From the NCBI RefSeq assembly GCF_003289625.1, contig NZ_QMBN01000002.1:332610-396609 (forward strand): a DNA stretch of 64,000 nucleotides, given 5' to 3'. A program made the position numbers and the translations under genes. This stretch comes from Microbacterium sp. SMR1 (lineage in GTDB: Bacteria > Actinomycetota > Actinomycetes > Actinomycetales > Microbacteriaceae). Under the pieces are notes generated by a model that did not search any database, was not told where the DNA came from, and was given only the letters and a program-made list of their open reading frames with translations. Positions 1 through 8,609 of this stretch are shown here, piece after piece. How positions within the stretch are numbered: position 1 is the first letter of the stretch; every line of letters starts with the position of its first letter.

Positions 1-513
1 ATCGGTGATCGTGAACCCGTCCGCGGTCACCGCGACGCCCGCGGCCGCGGCCGGGGCGCTCGGGCTCTCCGAAGGCTGCGGAGTGCCGGACGGCTGCGGG
101 ATCGACTGCGTCGCCGGAGCCGTCGGCACCGGGCCGGCCGCGGGCTCCTGCCGCTGCGACTGCTGCGTCAGATAGATCGCGAACACCACGATGACGGCGA
201 CCACGAGCAAGCCGGCGATGCTCGACAGGATGACGAGCAGGCGACGATCGCCGCCGCCGCCGTCGTCGCTCCGCTCGGCAGGACGCGGCGCGAGGGGCTC
301 GTCGGGCCAGTCCGCCATGACGGACGGCATCCCCGACGCCTTCTCTCGCTTGGGTCCGGGCTCACGCGACGCGCGGGGCTTCTTCTCGCGAGGCTCGCGC
401 GGCTGACGCGCTTCACGCGGTTCACGCGGCGCCTTTTCGCGCTTCGCGCGCTCGGGCTTGGCCGGCGGCTCGTAGGGCTCGAAATCGGCGAACGGGTCGT
501 TGGGGTCGCTCAT
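1..513 (-). CDS. Membrane-anchored hypothetical protein (C-terminus outside window)
   Basis: Product not recognised. The frame opens with ATG at 513 and stays open to the window edge, so the C-terminus is missing. Residues 1-90 are highly charged and rich in Arg, Lys, Pro and Glu (repeats of the REPRE type), so the N-terminus is probably a disordered cytoplasmic tail. Residues about 92-115 form one hydrophobic membrane helix. A Pro/Ser/Ala/Thr-rich linker follows and should be extracytoplasmic. The layout suggests a single-pass protein with an exported C-terminal domain. The start codon overlaps the stop of the upstream amidohydrolase as ATGA, which suggests translational coupling. Confidence 0.7.
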   Translation of the reverse strand, partial: MSDPNDPFADFEPYEPPAKPERAKREKAPREPREARQPREPREKKPRASREPGPKREKASGMPSVMADWPDEPLAPRPAERSDDGGGGDRRLLVILSSIAGLLVVAVIVVFAIYLTQQSQRQEPAAGPVPTAPATQSIPQPSGTPQPSESPSAPAAAAGVAVTADGFTITD

Positions 514-1724
514 GCGAGGAACTCCTTGGCTGCCACGACGAGGTTCTCGACACCGCGCTCGATCGTCGGGTGCATGACCGGCGCGAAGAACGGGGAGTGG
601 TTGGTGGGGATGTCGCGCTCGACGGTGCCGGCCGCGACGGCATCCGCGAACTTCTGCGGGTCGACGCCGCCCCAGAACCAGAACACGAGGGGAACGCCGG
701 CCTCGCGCGCGAACCACGAGACGTCCTCGCTGCCGGTGAACATGCCGGGGTCGACGACGCTGCCCTCACCGAAGGCGCGCTCGAATGCGGCGGTCAGGCG
801 GGCGGTCGCGGTGTGGTCGTTGATCGTCGGGGGCAGGGTGTGGTCGACCGTGATCGTGGGCTCGGTCTCGGCGCCGGATGCGGCGGCTTCGGCGCGCACG
901 ATGCGCTCCACCTTCGCCATGACGCGCTCCCGCGCGGCGTCGTCGGGGTAGCGCAGGCTGAGCTCGAGCTTCGCCTCGGCGGGGATGATGTTGTTCTTCA
1001 GGCCGGCGTGGATCGAGCCGACCGTCACGACGGCCACATCGCGCGGGTCGACCTCGCGCGACACGATCGTCTGCAGGCGCATGACCGTCGCCGCCGCCAT
1101 CACGACGGGATCGATCGTGGAGTGCGGGCGAGAGCCGTGGCCACCGCGACCGTGCAGCACGACGCTGAGGCCGTCGGATGCCGCCATCTGGGTGCCCGGT
1201 CGCACGCCGATGACGCCGGCGGGGAGGGGCGTGACGTGCTGCCCCAGCACGATGTCGGGCTTCGGGAAGCGGTCGAGCACGCCGTCGGCGATCATCGCCT
1301 GCGAGCCCGCGCCGTACTCCTCAGCGGGCTGGAAGACGGCGACCACGGTTCCCGACCACTCGTGCTGCGTGGCGATGAGCTGCTCGAGGGCTCCGAGCAG
1401 CGCGGTGACGTGCATGTCGTGGCCGCAGGCGTGCATGACGGGCACGTCGTTGCCCGCGGGGTCGACGCCGCGCGCCGTCGAGGCGTACTCGAGGCCGGTC
1501 TGCTCGGGTACCGGGAGGCCGTCCATGTCGGCGCGGAGCCACACGACGGGACCGTCTCCGTTGCGGATCGCGGTCACGACACCGGTGCGGCCGATGCCCT
1601 CCTCGTACTCGAGACCGAGCTCGCTGAGCCGAGCCGCGATGACGGCGGCCGTCCGCGTCTCCTGGAACGACAGTTCCGGGTGCCGGTGCAGGTCGGTGTA
1701 GAGGGCGTCGAGGTCCAAGGCCAT
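510..1724 (-). CDS. M20D-family amidohydrolase (aminoacylase/hippurate-hydrolase type)
   Basis: This 404-residue zinc-dependent amidohydrolase belongs to the M20 peptidase family, whose members split N-acyl amino acids or related amides in the cytoplasm. Visible motifs are HACGHDMH at residues 98-105 (metal ligands), the acidic pair EE at 135-136 (catalytic base region), the early HRHPELSF segment (from residue 13) typical of subfamily M20D, and the internal dimerisation domain in the second half. Length matches the family. The natural substrate cannot be told from sequence. It lies directly upstream of, and overlaps by 4 bp, the membrane-anchored gene. Confidence 0.88.
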   Translation of the reverse strand: MALDLDALYTDLHRHPELSFQETRTAAVIAARLSELGLEYEEGIGRTGVVTAIRNGDGPVVWLRADMDGLPVPEQTGLEYASTARGVDPAGNDVPVMHACGHDMHVTALLGALEQLIATQHEWSGTVVAVFQPAEEYGAGSQAMIADGVLDRFPKPDIVLGQHVTPLPAGVIGVRPGTQMAASDGLSVVLHGRGGHGSRPHSTIDPVVMAAATVMRLQTIVSREVDPRDVAVVTVGSIHAGLKNNIIPAEAKLELSLRYPDDAARERVMAKVERIVRAEAAASGAETEPTITVDHTLPPTINDHTATARLTAAFERAFGEGSVVDPGMFTGSEDVSWFAREAGVPLVFWFWGGVDPQKFADAVAAGTVERDIPTNHSPFFAPVMHPTIERGVENLVVAAKEFLA

Positions 1725-1779
1725 GCTCCGAGCCTACGGGAGGGCGCCTGCGCGCTGCCCGGGGGTCGCTGCGCCGGTT

Positions 1780-2784
1780 TCAGGCCGGCGGGGCCGTGCT
1801 CGACCGCTCGACGAGCGCGAAGTCGAGGTCGGCCGGGGGCTCGGACGCCATCCCGCGAAGCGCCGCGATCATGGCCGAGGCCACGCGCTCGCCCTGTCGG
1901 CCCGGGAACTGGTCGACCGTCGTGAGGCCGAAGAACTCGCCGAGGTCGTGGCCGTCGACCCCGATGATCGACACGTCCTCCGGAACGCGCAGCCCGAGCT
2001 CGCGCGCCGCCAGCATCGCCCCGATCGCCATCTCGTCCGAGGCCGCGAAGATCGCGGTGGGGCGGGTCTCGGCGTCGCGGAGCAACCGCGTCGCGGCATC
2101 ATGCCCGCCGGCCATCGTGAAGTCCGCCGCCGCGAAGCGGTCTGTCTGCGGGGCGACGCCGGCCTCGGACAGGGCGGCCTCGAAGCCCCGGCGACGCTGT
2201 GTGGGGATGTGGAAGTCGCCCTCGAACTGCGGATGCAGGCCGATGTGGGCGATGTCGCGGTGCCCGAGGTCGAGCAGGTGCTCGGTCGCCGTCCGGGCCA
2301 CCTCGATCTCGTCGACGGTGAGCGACCGCAGGCCCGCGAGCTGCCCGCCCATCGCGATGACCGGCAGGCCCAGGTCGCCGAGCTGCGCGATCTCGTCGCT
2401 TGCGAGTGCCATCGACACGACGATGACGCCGTCGACGCGCTGCCGTCGCAGCGAGGTCGCGAACACCCGGCGGCGTTCGTCGGCCTCGGCGGTGAGGGCG
2501 TACAGCGCGACGTCGTAGCCGTCGCGCTGCAGGGTCGCGGCGATGCCCGTGAGCACGCGCGAGAAGAACCAACGGTCGAGGATCGGCACGAGTACGCCGA
2601 TGTTGCGGGTGCGTCCGGACGCGAGGCTCGAGGCCGCCGACGAGACGACGTAGCCGAGATCGGATGCCGCCCGCAGCACGCGTTCGCGCGTCGTGGGCGA
2701 CACCGGACCCCGGCCGCTCAGGGTGCGGGAGACGGTCGCCGTCGAGACCTCGGCGCGTCGCGCCACGTCGTCGATGCCGACCAT
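1780..2784 (-). CDS. LacI-family transcriptional regulator of the alpha-glucosidase operon
   Basis: This 334-residue protein has the LacI layout. An N-terminal helix-turn-helix at residues about 3-22 (IDDVARRAEVSTATVSRTLS) is followed by the hinge helix and a periplasmic-binding-protein-like effector domain. It starts 15 bp after the GH13 gene stops, with a strong purine-rich ribosome site, so the two form an operon. The inferred role is sugar-responsive repression of that operon through the palindrome at 4530-4543, including itself. The inducer is probably an alpha-glucoside such as maltose, isomaltose or trehalose, by association only. Confidence 0.88.
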   Translation of the reverse strand: MVGIDDVARRAEVSTATVSRTLSGRGPVSPTTRERVLRAASDLGYVVSSAASSLASGRTRNIGVLVPILDRWFFSRVLTGIAATLQRDGYDVALYALTAEADERRRVFATSLRRQRVDGVIVVSMALASDEIAQLGDLGLPVIAMGGQLAGLRSLTVDEIEVARTATEHLLDLGHRDIAHIGLHPQFEGDFHIPTQRRRGFEAALSEAGVAPQTDRFAAADFTMAGGHDAATRLLRDAETRPTAIFAASDEMAIGAMLAARELGLRVPEDVSIIGVDGHDLGEFFGLTTVDQFPGRQGERVASAMIAALRGMASEPPADLDFALVERSSTAPPA

Positions 2785-2799
2785 CTCCCGCTCCTCTCG

Positions 2800-4515
2800 T
2801 CAGCTCACGCGGATCCAGACCGCCGCGTCGACGGGCAGCTCGGCCACGTCACCGGCGCTCTCGGCGAGATCGGCGACGCTCGAGACCAGGATCTCACCGG
2901 CGGGCAGTGCGACCGCATCCGTGCCGGTGTTGGCGACGACGAGCACGTCGCCGTTGCGGAACGCCACGACGTCGTCACCGAGCTGCAGGTCGACCCACTC
3001 GAGCGATCCGGCGCCGAGGTCGTGCCGGCGACGTGCGGCGAGCAGCTCGCGGTAGAGCGTCAGGGTCGAGGCGGGGTCGCCGTCCTGCACCGAACGCGCG
3101 AGGCCGTGCCACTCCTCGGGCTGCGGCAGCCACGAGGCCCCGGTCGGGCTGAACCCGTATCCGGGGGCGTCGGCCTCCCACGGGATCGGCACGCGGCATC
3201 CGTCGCGGCCGTAGCGCTCACCGTCGGTGCGGAACCAGGTCGGGTCCTGACGGGCGTCATCGGGCAGGTGCACGACCTCGGGCAGCCCGAGCTCCTCGCC
3301 CTGGTAGAGGTAGGCCGAGCCGGGCAGGGCGAGCATCAGGGTCGTCGCGGCGCGGGCGCGGGCCAGGCCCACGACGGCGTCCGGCTGACCGGGGGAGTCG
3401 GGGCCGAGACCGTGGCCCTGCGGGTTCTCCGCGGTCAGCGCCAGGCGTGAGGCGTGGCGGACGACGTCGTGGTTCGACAGCACCCAGGTCGCGGGCGCGC
3501 CGACCGCGGGGAAGGCGCGCAGCGACTCGGAGATCACCTCGGTGAGGTGGTCGGCGTCCCACTCGGTCTGCAGGTAGGGGAAGTTGAACGCCTGGTGCAT
3601 CTCGTCCTGGCGCACCCACAGGGCGGTCTCGTCGACGGTGGGCAGCCACGCCTCGGCGCACAGGGCCCGGTCGCCCTCGTACTCGGCGAGGATGCGGTTC
3701 CAGCGGCGGTAGATGTCGTGCACGCCCTCCTGGCCCCAGTAGGGCACGTCGAGGCTGTCGCCGCCCATCGATCCGGCGTCCTCGGCCGGCACGAAGTCGG
3801 GCAGGCCGTCCGACTTGACCAGGCCGTGGGCGACGTCGACGCGGAATCCGTCGACGCCGCGGTCGAGCCAGAACCGCAGGATGCGCTCGAACTCGTCGCC
3901 CACCTCGGGGTTGGCCCAGTCGAAGTCGGGCTGCGTCGAGTCGAACAGGTGCAGGTACCACTGGCCCGGCGTGCCGTCGGGGTTCGTCGTGCGCGTCCAG
4001 GCGGGGCCGCCGAAGACCGACTCCCAGTTGTTGGGCGCCTCGTCGCCGTTCTCGCCCTTGCCGTCGCGGAAGATGTAGCGTGCGCGCTCGGCGCTGCCCG
4101 GCTCCACCGCGAGCGCTTCCTGGAACCAGGCGTGCTGATCGGACGAGTGGTTCGGGACGAGGTCGACGATGACCCGGATGCCGCGGGCGTGCGCCTCGTC
4201 GAGCATCGTGTCGAAGTCGGCGAGGGTGCCGAAGAGAGGGTCGACGTCGCAGTAGTCGGAGACGTCGTAGCCGGCATCCTTCTGCGGCGACCGGAAGAAG
4301 GGGCTCAGCCAGACGGCATCGACGCCGAGGTCGGCGAGGTCGCCCAGGCACGAGGTGATGCCGGCGAGGTCGCCGATGCCGTCTCCCGAGGCGTCGGCGA
4401 ACGAGCGGGGATAGATCTGATAGATGACGGCGGTGCGCCACCACTCGGCGCCGGGGCGGGAGATCCCGATCGGGGCGAGGGTGGATGCCGCCGTGTCCAC
4501 GGAAGAGGAGGTCAT
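2800..4515 (-). CDS. GH13 alpha-glucosidase (oligo-1,6-/alpha-1,4-glucosidase type)
   Basis: This glycoside hydrolase family 13 enzyme hydrolyses terminal alpha-glucosidic bonds of short maltose- or isomaltose-type sugars in the cytoplasm; it has no signal peptide. The start of the barrel reads [20 protein letters not shown]. The nucleophile region is GFRVDVAHG, the acid/base Glu is in ALCAEAW, and the transition-state Asp is in [12 protein letters not shown] at 4515 is preferred (571 residues). A GTG at 4524 would add three residues but leaves only five bases to the operator and no ribosome site. Exact bond specificity is not certain. Confidence 0.87.
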   Translation of the reverse strand: MTSSSVDTAASTLAPIGISRPGAEWWRTAVIYQIYPRSFADASGDGIGDLAGITSCLGDLADLGVDAVWLSPFFRSPQKDAGYDVSDYCDVDPLFGTLADFDTMLDEAHARGIRVIVDLVPNHSSDQHAWFQEALAVEPGSAERARYIFRDGKGENGDEAPNNWESVFGGPAWTRTTNPDGTPGQWYLHLFDSTQPDFDWANPEVGDEFERILRFWLDRGVDGFRVDVAHGLVKSDGLPDFVPAEDAGSMGGDSLDVPYWGQEGVHDIYRRWNRILAEYEGDRALCAEAWLPTVDETALWVRQDEMHQAFNFPYLQTEWDADHLTEVISESLRAFPAVGAPATWVLSNHDVVRHASRLALTAENPQGHGLGPDSPGQPDAVVGLARARAATTLMLALPGSAYLYQGEELGLPEVVHLPDDARQDPTWFRTDGERYGRDGCRVPIPWEADAPGYGFSPTGASWLPQPEEWHGLARSVQDGDPASTLTLYRELLAARRRHDLGAGSLEWVDLQLGDDVVAFRNGDVLVVANTGTDAVALPAGEILVSSVADLAESAGDVAELPVDAAVWIRVS

Positions 4516-4529
4516 GGCGCTCACTCTAG

Positions 4530-4543
4530 TGCAAGCGCTTGCA
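4530..4543. promoter_or_regulatory. LacI-type operator upstream of the GH13 gene
   Basis: TGCAAGCGCTTGCA is a perfect 14-bp palindrome with the central CG typical of LacI-family operators. It lies 14 bp before the chosen ATG of the GH13 gene, in the short divergent interval shared with apt. The likely ligand is the LacI regulator encoded second in this operon. Confidence 0.75.
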
Positions 4544-4593
4544 GTCGCGACCTCGCCGTCGGAGGAGCATCAAAACGGGCCTAGGGTGGTTCG

Positions 4594-5112
4594 GTGACTT
4601 CCGACCCCCTCGAGCACGCTGAGTCGCTCATCGCGCTCATCCCGGACTTCCCCGAACCGGGCATCCTCTTCCGCGACATCTCGCCGCTGCTTGCCGACGC
4701 GACCGCGCTGCGCACCGTCGTCGACGCGATCGTTGCGCCCTTCGCCCGTGAGTTCGACGTCGTCGCCGGCGTCGAGGCGCGCGGATTCCTCATCGCCGGC
4801 GCTGTCGCGGCGGCGAGCGGTGTCGGCATGGTGCCGATCCGCAAGGCGGGCAAGCTGCCGCGCCCGGCGGCATCCGTCTCGTACGACCTCGAGTACGGTC
4901 AGGCGACCATCGAGATGGCTGACGATCTGCCACGCGGTACGCGTGTGCTCCTCGTCGACGACGTGCTCGCGACCGGCGGCACGCTGCGCGCGGCCCAGCG
5001 CCTGCTCGAAGGCCTCGGGCACCGGACGGTCGGCACCGCCGTTCTCATGGAGCTCGTCGAGCTCGGCGGCCAGGACGTCTGCGGCCCGGTCCACACGATC
5101 TTCCGCGTCTGA
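4594..5112 (+). CDS. apt: Adenine phosphoribosyltransferase
   Basis: This enzyme salvages adenine by joining it to PRPP to give AMP and pyrophosphate in the cytoplasm. The 172-residue length fits the family. The PRPP-binding loop VLLVDDVLATGGT is at residues 118-130, and the N-terminal FPEPGILFRDISPLL segment is characteristic of Apt. The start is GTG with a weak AGGGTGG upstream. The gene is divergent from the GH13 operon and stands alone, but is one of many purine genes in this window. Confidence 0.95.
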   Translation: MTSDPLEHAESLIALIPDFPEPGILFRDISPLLADATALRTVVDAIVAPFAREFDVVAGVEARGFLIAGAVAAASGVGMVPIRKAGKLPRPAASVSYDLEYGQATIEMADDLPRGTRVLLVDDVLATGGTLRAAQRLLEGLGHRTVGTAVLMELVELGGQDVCGPVHTIFRV

Positions 5113-5142
5113 CCCCGGCGGGCCCCATCGGGGTTCGACGGC

Positions 5143-6072
5143 TCAGGGCTCGACGATGTTGAGCGGCTCCTCGCCGGCGGCGAGGCGCTCGATCTGCGTG
5201 CGGACGAGCTTCGCGATCCGCGGACGCATGGCGTCGGCCGCGCCGCCCACGTGCGGCACGACGAGCGCGCCCGGAGCACCCCAGAGCGGGTGGTCCTCGG
5301 GCAGCGGCTCGGGATCGACGACGTCGAGGGCGGCGCGCAGGCGCTCGGACTGCAGCTCGGACACGAGGGCGTCGGTGTCGAGCACCGTGCCGCGTCCGAC
5401 GTTGACGACGAGCGCGCCGTCGGGCAGCAGCGCGAGCTCACGGGCGCCGATGAGGCCCTTCGTCGTCTCCCCACCGGGCAGCGTGATCATGAGGATGTCG
5501 GTGCGCGGCAGCAGCTCGTCGAGCTCGTCGATGCCGTGCACGTGGACGCCGTCCTCATCGCGGGCTCGGGACGCCACCGGGACGATCGTCGTCTCGAACG
5601 GCAGCAGCCGGGATGCTACGGCCTTGCCCACGCCGCCGTAGCCGAGGACGAGCACCGTGCGATCAGCGACGCTGCGGCTGAACTGCGGTGCCCAGCGCGC
5701 GGACTCCTGGTTGCGCACGTAGTCGGCGAGGTCGCGCTGCGCCGCGATCGCGAGGCCCACCGCGATCTCGGCGGTCGCCGTTTCGTGGACGCTCGACGCA
5801 TTCGCCAGCTTCGTGCCCTCGGGAAGGTAACGCCCCATGCCCTCATAGCCGATCGACTGGCTCTGCAGCATCCCGACGCTGATGTTCTCGAGAGCCGAGA
5901 GGAGTCGCTTGCCCGACATGTACGGCGGAACGACTATGTCGAACGCGTCTCGGGGCGCGGGGGACCGCAGGTCCCACACCACGAGGTCGACCCCCTCGGG
6001 CACGGCGCCGATGTCGGCTGCCAGCTCGTCGGTGGGCACGCTGACGACGATGGGGCGTGGGGATTCGCTCAT
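5143..6072 (-). CDS. D-isomer-specific 2-hydroxyacid dehydrogenase family protein
   Basis: This 309-residue NAD(P)-dependent oxidoreductase is of the D-2-hydroxyacid dehydrogenase fold. The Rossmann motif LGYGGVGKAVASRLL starts near residue 143. The catalytic regions are recognisable: NVGRG (Arg), DVVDPEPLPEDHPLW (acid), and PHVGGA with the catalytic His. It resembles phosphoglycerate- or glyoxylate-reductase-like members, but the substrate cannot be assigned. It converges on apt and lies downstream of purQ on the same strand, with a 24-bp gap. Confidence 0.85.
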   Translation of the reverse strand: MSESPRPIVVSVPTDELAADIGAVPEGVDLVVWDLRSPAPRDAFDIVVPPYMSGKRLLSALENISVGMLQSQSIGYEGMGRYLPEGTKLANASSVHETATAEIAVGLAIAAQRDLADYVRNQESARWAPQFSRSVADRTVLVLGYGGVGKAVASRLLPFETTIVPVASRARDEDGVHVHGIDELDELLPRTDILMITLPGGETTKGLIGARELALLPDGALVVNVGRGTVLDTDALVSELQSERLRAALDVVDPEPLPEDHPLWGAPGALVVPHVGGAADAMRPRIAKLVRTQIERLAAGEEPLNIVEP

Positions 6073-6096
6073 GCCCCCACGCTACCGACCCGGTGC

Positions 6097-6801
6097 TCAG
6101 ACGCGGGCGAGCACCGCCGCGACGGCCGACGTGAAGAACGTGAGCCCGTCGGTGCCCGAGCGCATCGCGTCGGTGGTGTTCGGGCCGAATCCGGGCTCGA
6201 CGGCGTGCTCGGGGTGGGGCATGAGCCCGACCACGTTGCCGCGCTCATTCGTGAGACCGGCGATGTCGTCGAGCGAGCCGTTGGGGTTCACTCCGCGGTA
6301 GCGGAACGCCACGAGACCCTCGCCCTCGATCCGCTTCAGCGTCTCGGCCGAGCACGTGAAGCCACCGTCGGCGTTCTTCAGCGGGATGACGATCTCCTGG
6401 CCGTTCTCGAAGCCGCTCGTCCAGGCGGTGTCGGCGTTCTCGACGACGAGGCGCTGGTCGCGGCGGATGAACTGCTGGTGGGCGTTGCGGATCAGGCCGC
6501 CGGGCAGCAGGTGCGCCTCGACGAGCATCTGGAAGCCGTTGCAGATGCCGAGGATCGGCATGCCCTTGTCTGCGGCATCCTTCACCTCGGCCATGATCGG
6601 CGCGAGCGCCGCGATCGCGCCGGCGCGGAGGTAGTCGCCGTAGCTGAACCCGCCGGGCAGCACGAGCGCGTCGACACCGCCGAGGTCGTGCGAGCCGTGC
6701 CACAGCGCGACGGGCTCGGCGCCCGCGAGACGGACGGCGCGCTGCGCGTCGCGGTCGTCGAGCGAGCCCGGGAAGGTGACGACACCGATGCGCGCGGTCA
6801 C
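6097..6801 (-). CDS. purQ: Phosphoribosylformylglycinamidine synthase, glutaminase subunit PurQ
   Basis: PurQ releases ammonia from glutamine for the FGAM synthase complex (PurLQS), the fourth step of purine synthesis. The class I glutamine amidotransferase triad is visible: Cys87 in GICNGFQ, and His196 and Glu198 in PHPEHAVEP. The GTG at 6801 overlaps the purS stop as GTGA, which fixes the start and gives 234 residues. The large subunit gene purL is not in the window. Confidence 0.96.
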   Translation of the reverse strand: MTARIGVVTFPGSLDDRDAQRAVRLAGAEPVALWHGSHDLGGVDALVLPGGFSYGDYLRAGAIAALAPIMAEVKDAADKGMPILGICNGFQMLVEAHLLPGGLIRNAHQQFIRRDQRLVVENADTAWTSGFENGQEIVIPLKNADGGFTCSAETLKRIEGEGLVAFRYRGVNPNGSLDDIAGLTNERGNVVGLMPHPEHAVEPGFGPNTTDAMRSGTDGLTFFTSAVAAVLARV

Positions 6802-7043
6802 TCCACGACCTCGATGTTCACGACGTCCTCGATGACCGAGTTCGAGAGGATCTCGTCGGCGATGCGGCGAGCGGTCTCGAGGGTCGCGTCGTCGGCGCGG
6901 TCGACGGTGAGCTCGAAGCGCTTGCCGATGCGGACGTCGGAGAAGCCGGCCACGCCGAGACGAGTGAGAGCTCCCGACACCGCCTTGCCCTGCGGATCCA
7001 GGAGCTCGGCCTTGGGCATGACGTCGACGACGATGGTGGGCAT
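6798..7043 (-). CDS. purS: Phosphoribosylformylglycinamidine synthase subunit PurS
   Basis: This 81-residue protein is the small structural subunit that bridges PurL and PurQ in the Gram-positive type FGAM synthase. The sequence starts [20 protein letters not shown], and the VGKRFEL-like central strand ([10 protein letters not shown]) is typical. It begins an operon with purQ. GGAG lies seven bases before the ATG. Confidence 0.95.
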   Translation of the reverse strand: MPTIVVDVMPKAELLDPQGKAVSGALTRLGVAGFSDVRIGKRFELTVDRADDATLETARRIADEILSNSVIEDVVNIEVVE

Positions 7044-7153
7044 TGCTCGCTCCGGAGGTCGCGGGATGGGTGCGCGACCAGTCTACGGGTGGGAAGGCGC
7101 CGCTCGTCCGCCGCATCCGGCCGGTGTCGTGACCTGATCGTGACCATCCACTT

Positions 7154-7167
7154 CGGGAGCGCTCTCT
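7154..7167. promoter_or_regulatory. CebR-like operator box 1 (degenerate)
   Basis: CGGGAGCGCTCTCT matches the known Streptomyces CebR consensus TGGGAGCGCTCCCA at 11 of 14 positions. It touches the -35 element, upstream of two better boxes. Confidence 0.55.
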
Positions 7168-7195
7168 TGAGTTCCTGGGAGCGCTCCCGTATGGT
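7167..7195 (+). promoter_or_regulatory. Probable promoter of the cebEFG-bglC-cebR operon
   Basis: TTGAGT (7167-7172) and TATGGT (7190-7195) are separated by exactly 17 bp, which fits a vegetative sigma-70-type promoter. The spacer is almost filled by a CebR-like box at 7176-7189, so repressor binding would block polymerase. The expected start point near 7202 leaves a leader of about 75 bases before cebE. The promoter call is inferred from pattern only. Confidence 0.6.
7176..7189. promoter_or_regulatory. CebR-like operator box 2
   Basis: TGGGAGCGCTCCCG matches the CebR consensus at 13 of 14 positions and sits in the promoter spacer. The regulator is most likely the LacI-family protein at the end of this operon. 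Confidence 0.8.
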
Positions 7196-7208
7196 CGTGG
7201 TCAATCGG

Positions 7209-7222
7209 TGAGAGCGCTCCCA
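7209..7222. promoter_or_regulatory. CebR-like operator box 3
   Basis: TGAGAGCGCTCCCA matches the CebR consensus at 13 of 14 positions. It lies just downstream of the expected transcription start. Its centre is 33 bp from box 2, about three helical turns, so both could be bound on the same face. Confidence 0.78.
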
Positions 7223-7276
7223 TAGTCGGGTGCGAACCGCCGCGCACCAGATACCGCAATCACGAAGGAGTGACAC

Positions 7277-8539
7277 GTGAATTCACGCGCACTGCGGCGG
7301 ATCGGCCTCGTGGCCGGCGTCGCAACCACCTCGGCCATCGTCCTCGCCGGATGCTCGGGCGGAGGTGACCAGGCCGCATCCGGTGGTGACTCCGACACCG
7401 TCACCCTCGCGACGTTCAACGACTTCGGCTACACCGATGAGCTGCTCGCCGAGTTCACCGAGGAGACCGGCATCAAGGTCGTCCACACCAAGGCCGCGAC
7501 GTCGAACGACGCACGCACCAACTTCTTCCAGAAGCTCGGCAAGACCGGCCTCGCCGACGTCGAAGGCGTCGAGGTCGACTGGTTCCCCGAGATGATGCAG
7601 TACTCCGACCTCGTCGCCCCGGTTCCGGACGAGCTCGCCGGCCGCTGGCTCGACTGGAAGGAGAAGGCGGCGACCGACGCCGAGGGCAACCTCGTCGCAT
7701 ACGGCACCGACGTCGGGCCGCAGGCCGTCTGCTACCGCTCCGACCTGTTCGAGGCCGCCGGTCTGCCCACCGACCGTGAAGAGGTCGCCAAGCTCTTCCC
7801 GACGTGGGACGCCTTCTTCCAGGTCGGCAGCGACTACGTCGCCAAGACGGGCCAGCCCTTCATCGACTCGGCGAACTCCGTCCTGCAGGGCGTCGTGAAC
7901 CAGCTCGACGTCGCCTACGAGGAGCCGGACGGCACGGTCATCGCGACCGAGAACCCCGACATCCGCGAGGCCTACGACACCGTCGTCGACAAGGCGATCC
8001 CGATCTCGGCCTACGCCGGTCAGTGGTCCGACGACTGGTACGCGTCGATGGCCAGCGGTCAGTTCGCCGCGATGCTGTGCCCGCCGTGGATGCTCGGCAT
8101 CATCGAGGGCGAAGCCCCCGACATCGCGGGCTGGGACATCGCCAACGCCTTCCCCGAGGGCGGCGGCAACTGGGGCGGTTCGTACCTCGTCGTCCCCGCG
8201 AACGGCAAGAACCTCACCAACGCGCAGAAGCTCGCCGACTGGCTGACCTCGCCCGAGACGCAGATCAAGGCGTTCAACAACGCCGGCACCTTCCCGAGCC
8301 AGCCCGAGGCGCAGTCGAGCCCCGACCTGACCGGGTCGGTCAACGAGTACTTCAACAACGCTCCTTCGGGACAGATCGGCATCGACCGCGCCAACGCGAT
8401 CACCGTCACGACCTTCAAGGGCCCGAAGTACTTCCAGTTCCACGACGCCCTGGGCAACGCGATCACGCGTGTCTTCGACGGCATCGAGGACAAGGAGACC
8501 TCCTGGAAGACCTGGGTGACCGAGGTCGGAGCCTTCTGA
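7277..8539 (+). CDS. cebE: Cellobiose/cello-oligosaccharide ABC transporter, substrate-binding lipoprotein
   Basis: This 420-residue solute-binding lipoprotein is of the CUT1 class. The signal peptide ends in a lipobox LAGC with the acylated Cys at residue 26, followed by a Gly/Ser-rich linker, so it is tethered outside the membrane. GAAGGAG lies seven bases before the GTG start. The cello-oligosaccharide assignment rests on context: CebR-like boxes, two CUT1 permeases and a GH1 beta-glucosidase in one operon. The ATPase is absent, as in Streptomyces, where a shared MsiK-type ATPase serves the system. Confidence 0.85.
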   Translation: MNSRALRRIGLVAGVATTSAIVLAGCSGGGDQAASGGDSDTVTLATFNDFGYTDELLAEFTEETGIKVVHTKAATSNDARTNFFQKLGKTGLADVEGVEVDWFPEMMQYSDLVAPVPDELAGRWLDWKEKAATDAEGNLVAYGTDVGPQAVCYRSDLFEAAGLPTDREEVAKLFPTWDAFFQVGSDYVAKTGQPFIDSANSVLQGVVNQLDVAYEEPDGTVIATENPDIREAYDTVVDKAIPISAYAGQWSDDWYASMASGQFAAMLCPPWMLGIIEGEAPDIAGWDIANAFPEGGGNWGGSYLVVPANGKNLTNAQKLADWLTSPETQIKAFNNAGTFPSQPEAQSSPDLTGSVNEYFNNAPSGQIGIDRANAITVTTFKGPKYFQFHDALGNAITRVFDGIEDKETSWKTWVTEVGAF

Positions 8540-8549
8540 CCCACCCCGT

Positions 8550-8579
8550 CGGGGCGCATCGGATCATCGGTGCGCCCCG
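8550..8579 (+). terminator. Stem-loop between cebE and cebF
   Basis: CGGGGCGCA (8550-8558) pairs perfectly with TGCGCCCCG (8571-8579) around a 12-nt loop. There is no U-run, and the operon continues 31 bp later. It probably acts as a partial terminator or 3' mRNA protector that raises binding-protein levels over permease levels, a common arrangement in sugar ABC operons. That role is inferred. Confidence 0.6.
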
Positions 8580-8609
8580 GCGTCCCCCTCTCGCACCCGA
8601 AGGACGATC

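Noticed and set aside
570..1925. Long open frame on the plus strand opposite the amidohydrolase and LacI genes
   Set aside because: It is antisense to well-supported genes, has no ribosome site and its translation is a low-complexity Arg/Val/Gly/Asp mixture expected from GC-rich shadow frames.
5112..5134. Terminator between apt and the dehydrogenase gene
   Set aside because: Only a 6-bp ACCCCG/CGGGGT stem; too weak to list as a feature.
5251..7137. 628-codon plus-strand frame opposite the dehydrogenase, purQ and purS
   Set aside because: It mirrors three recognised genes; no domain is visible and composition is typical of an antisense frame.
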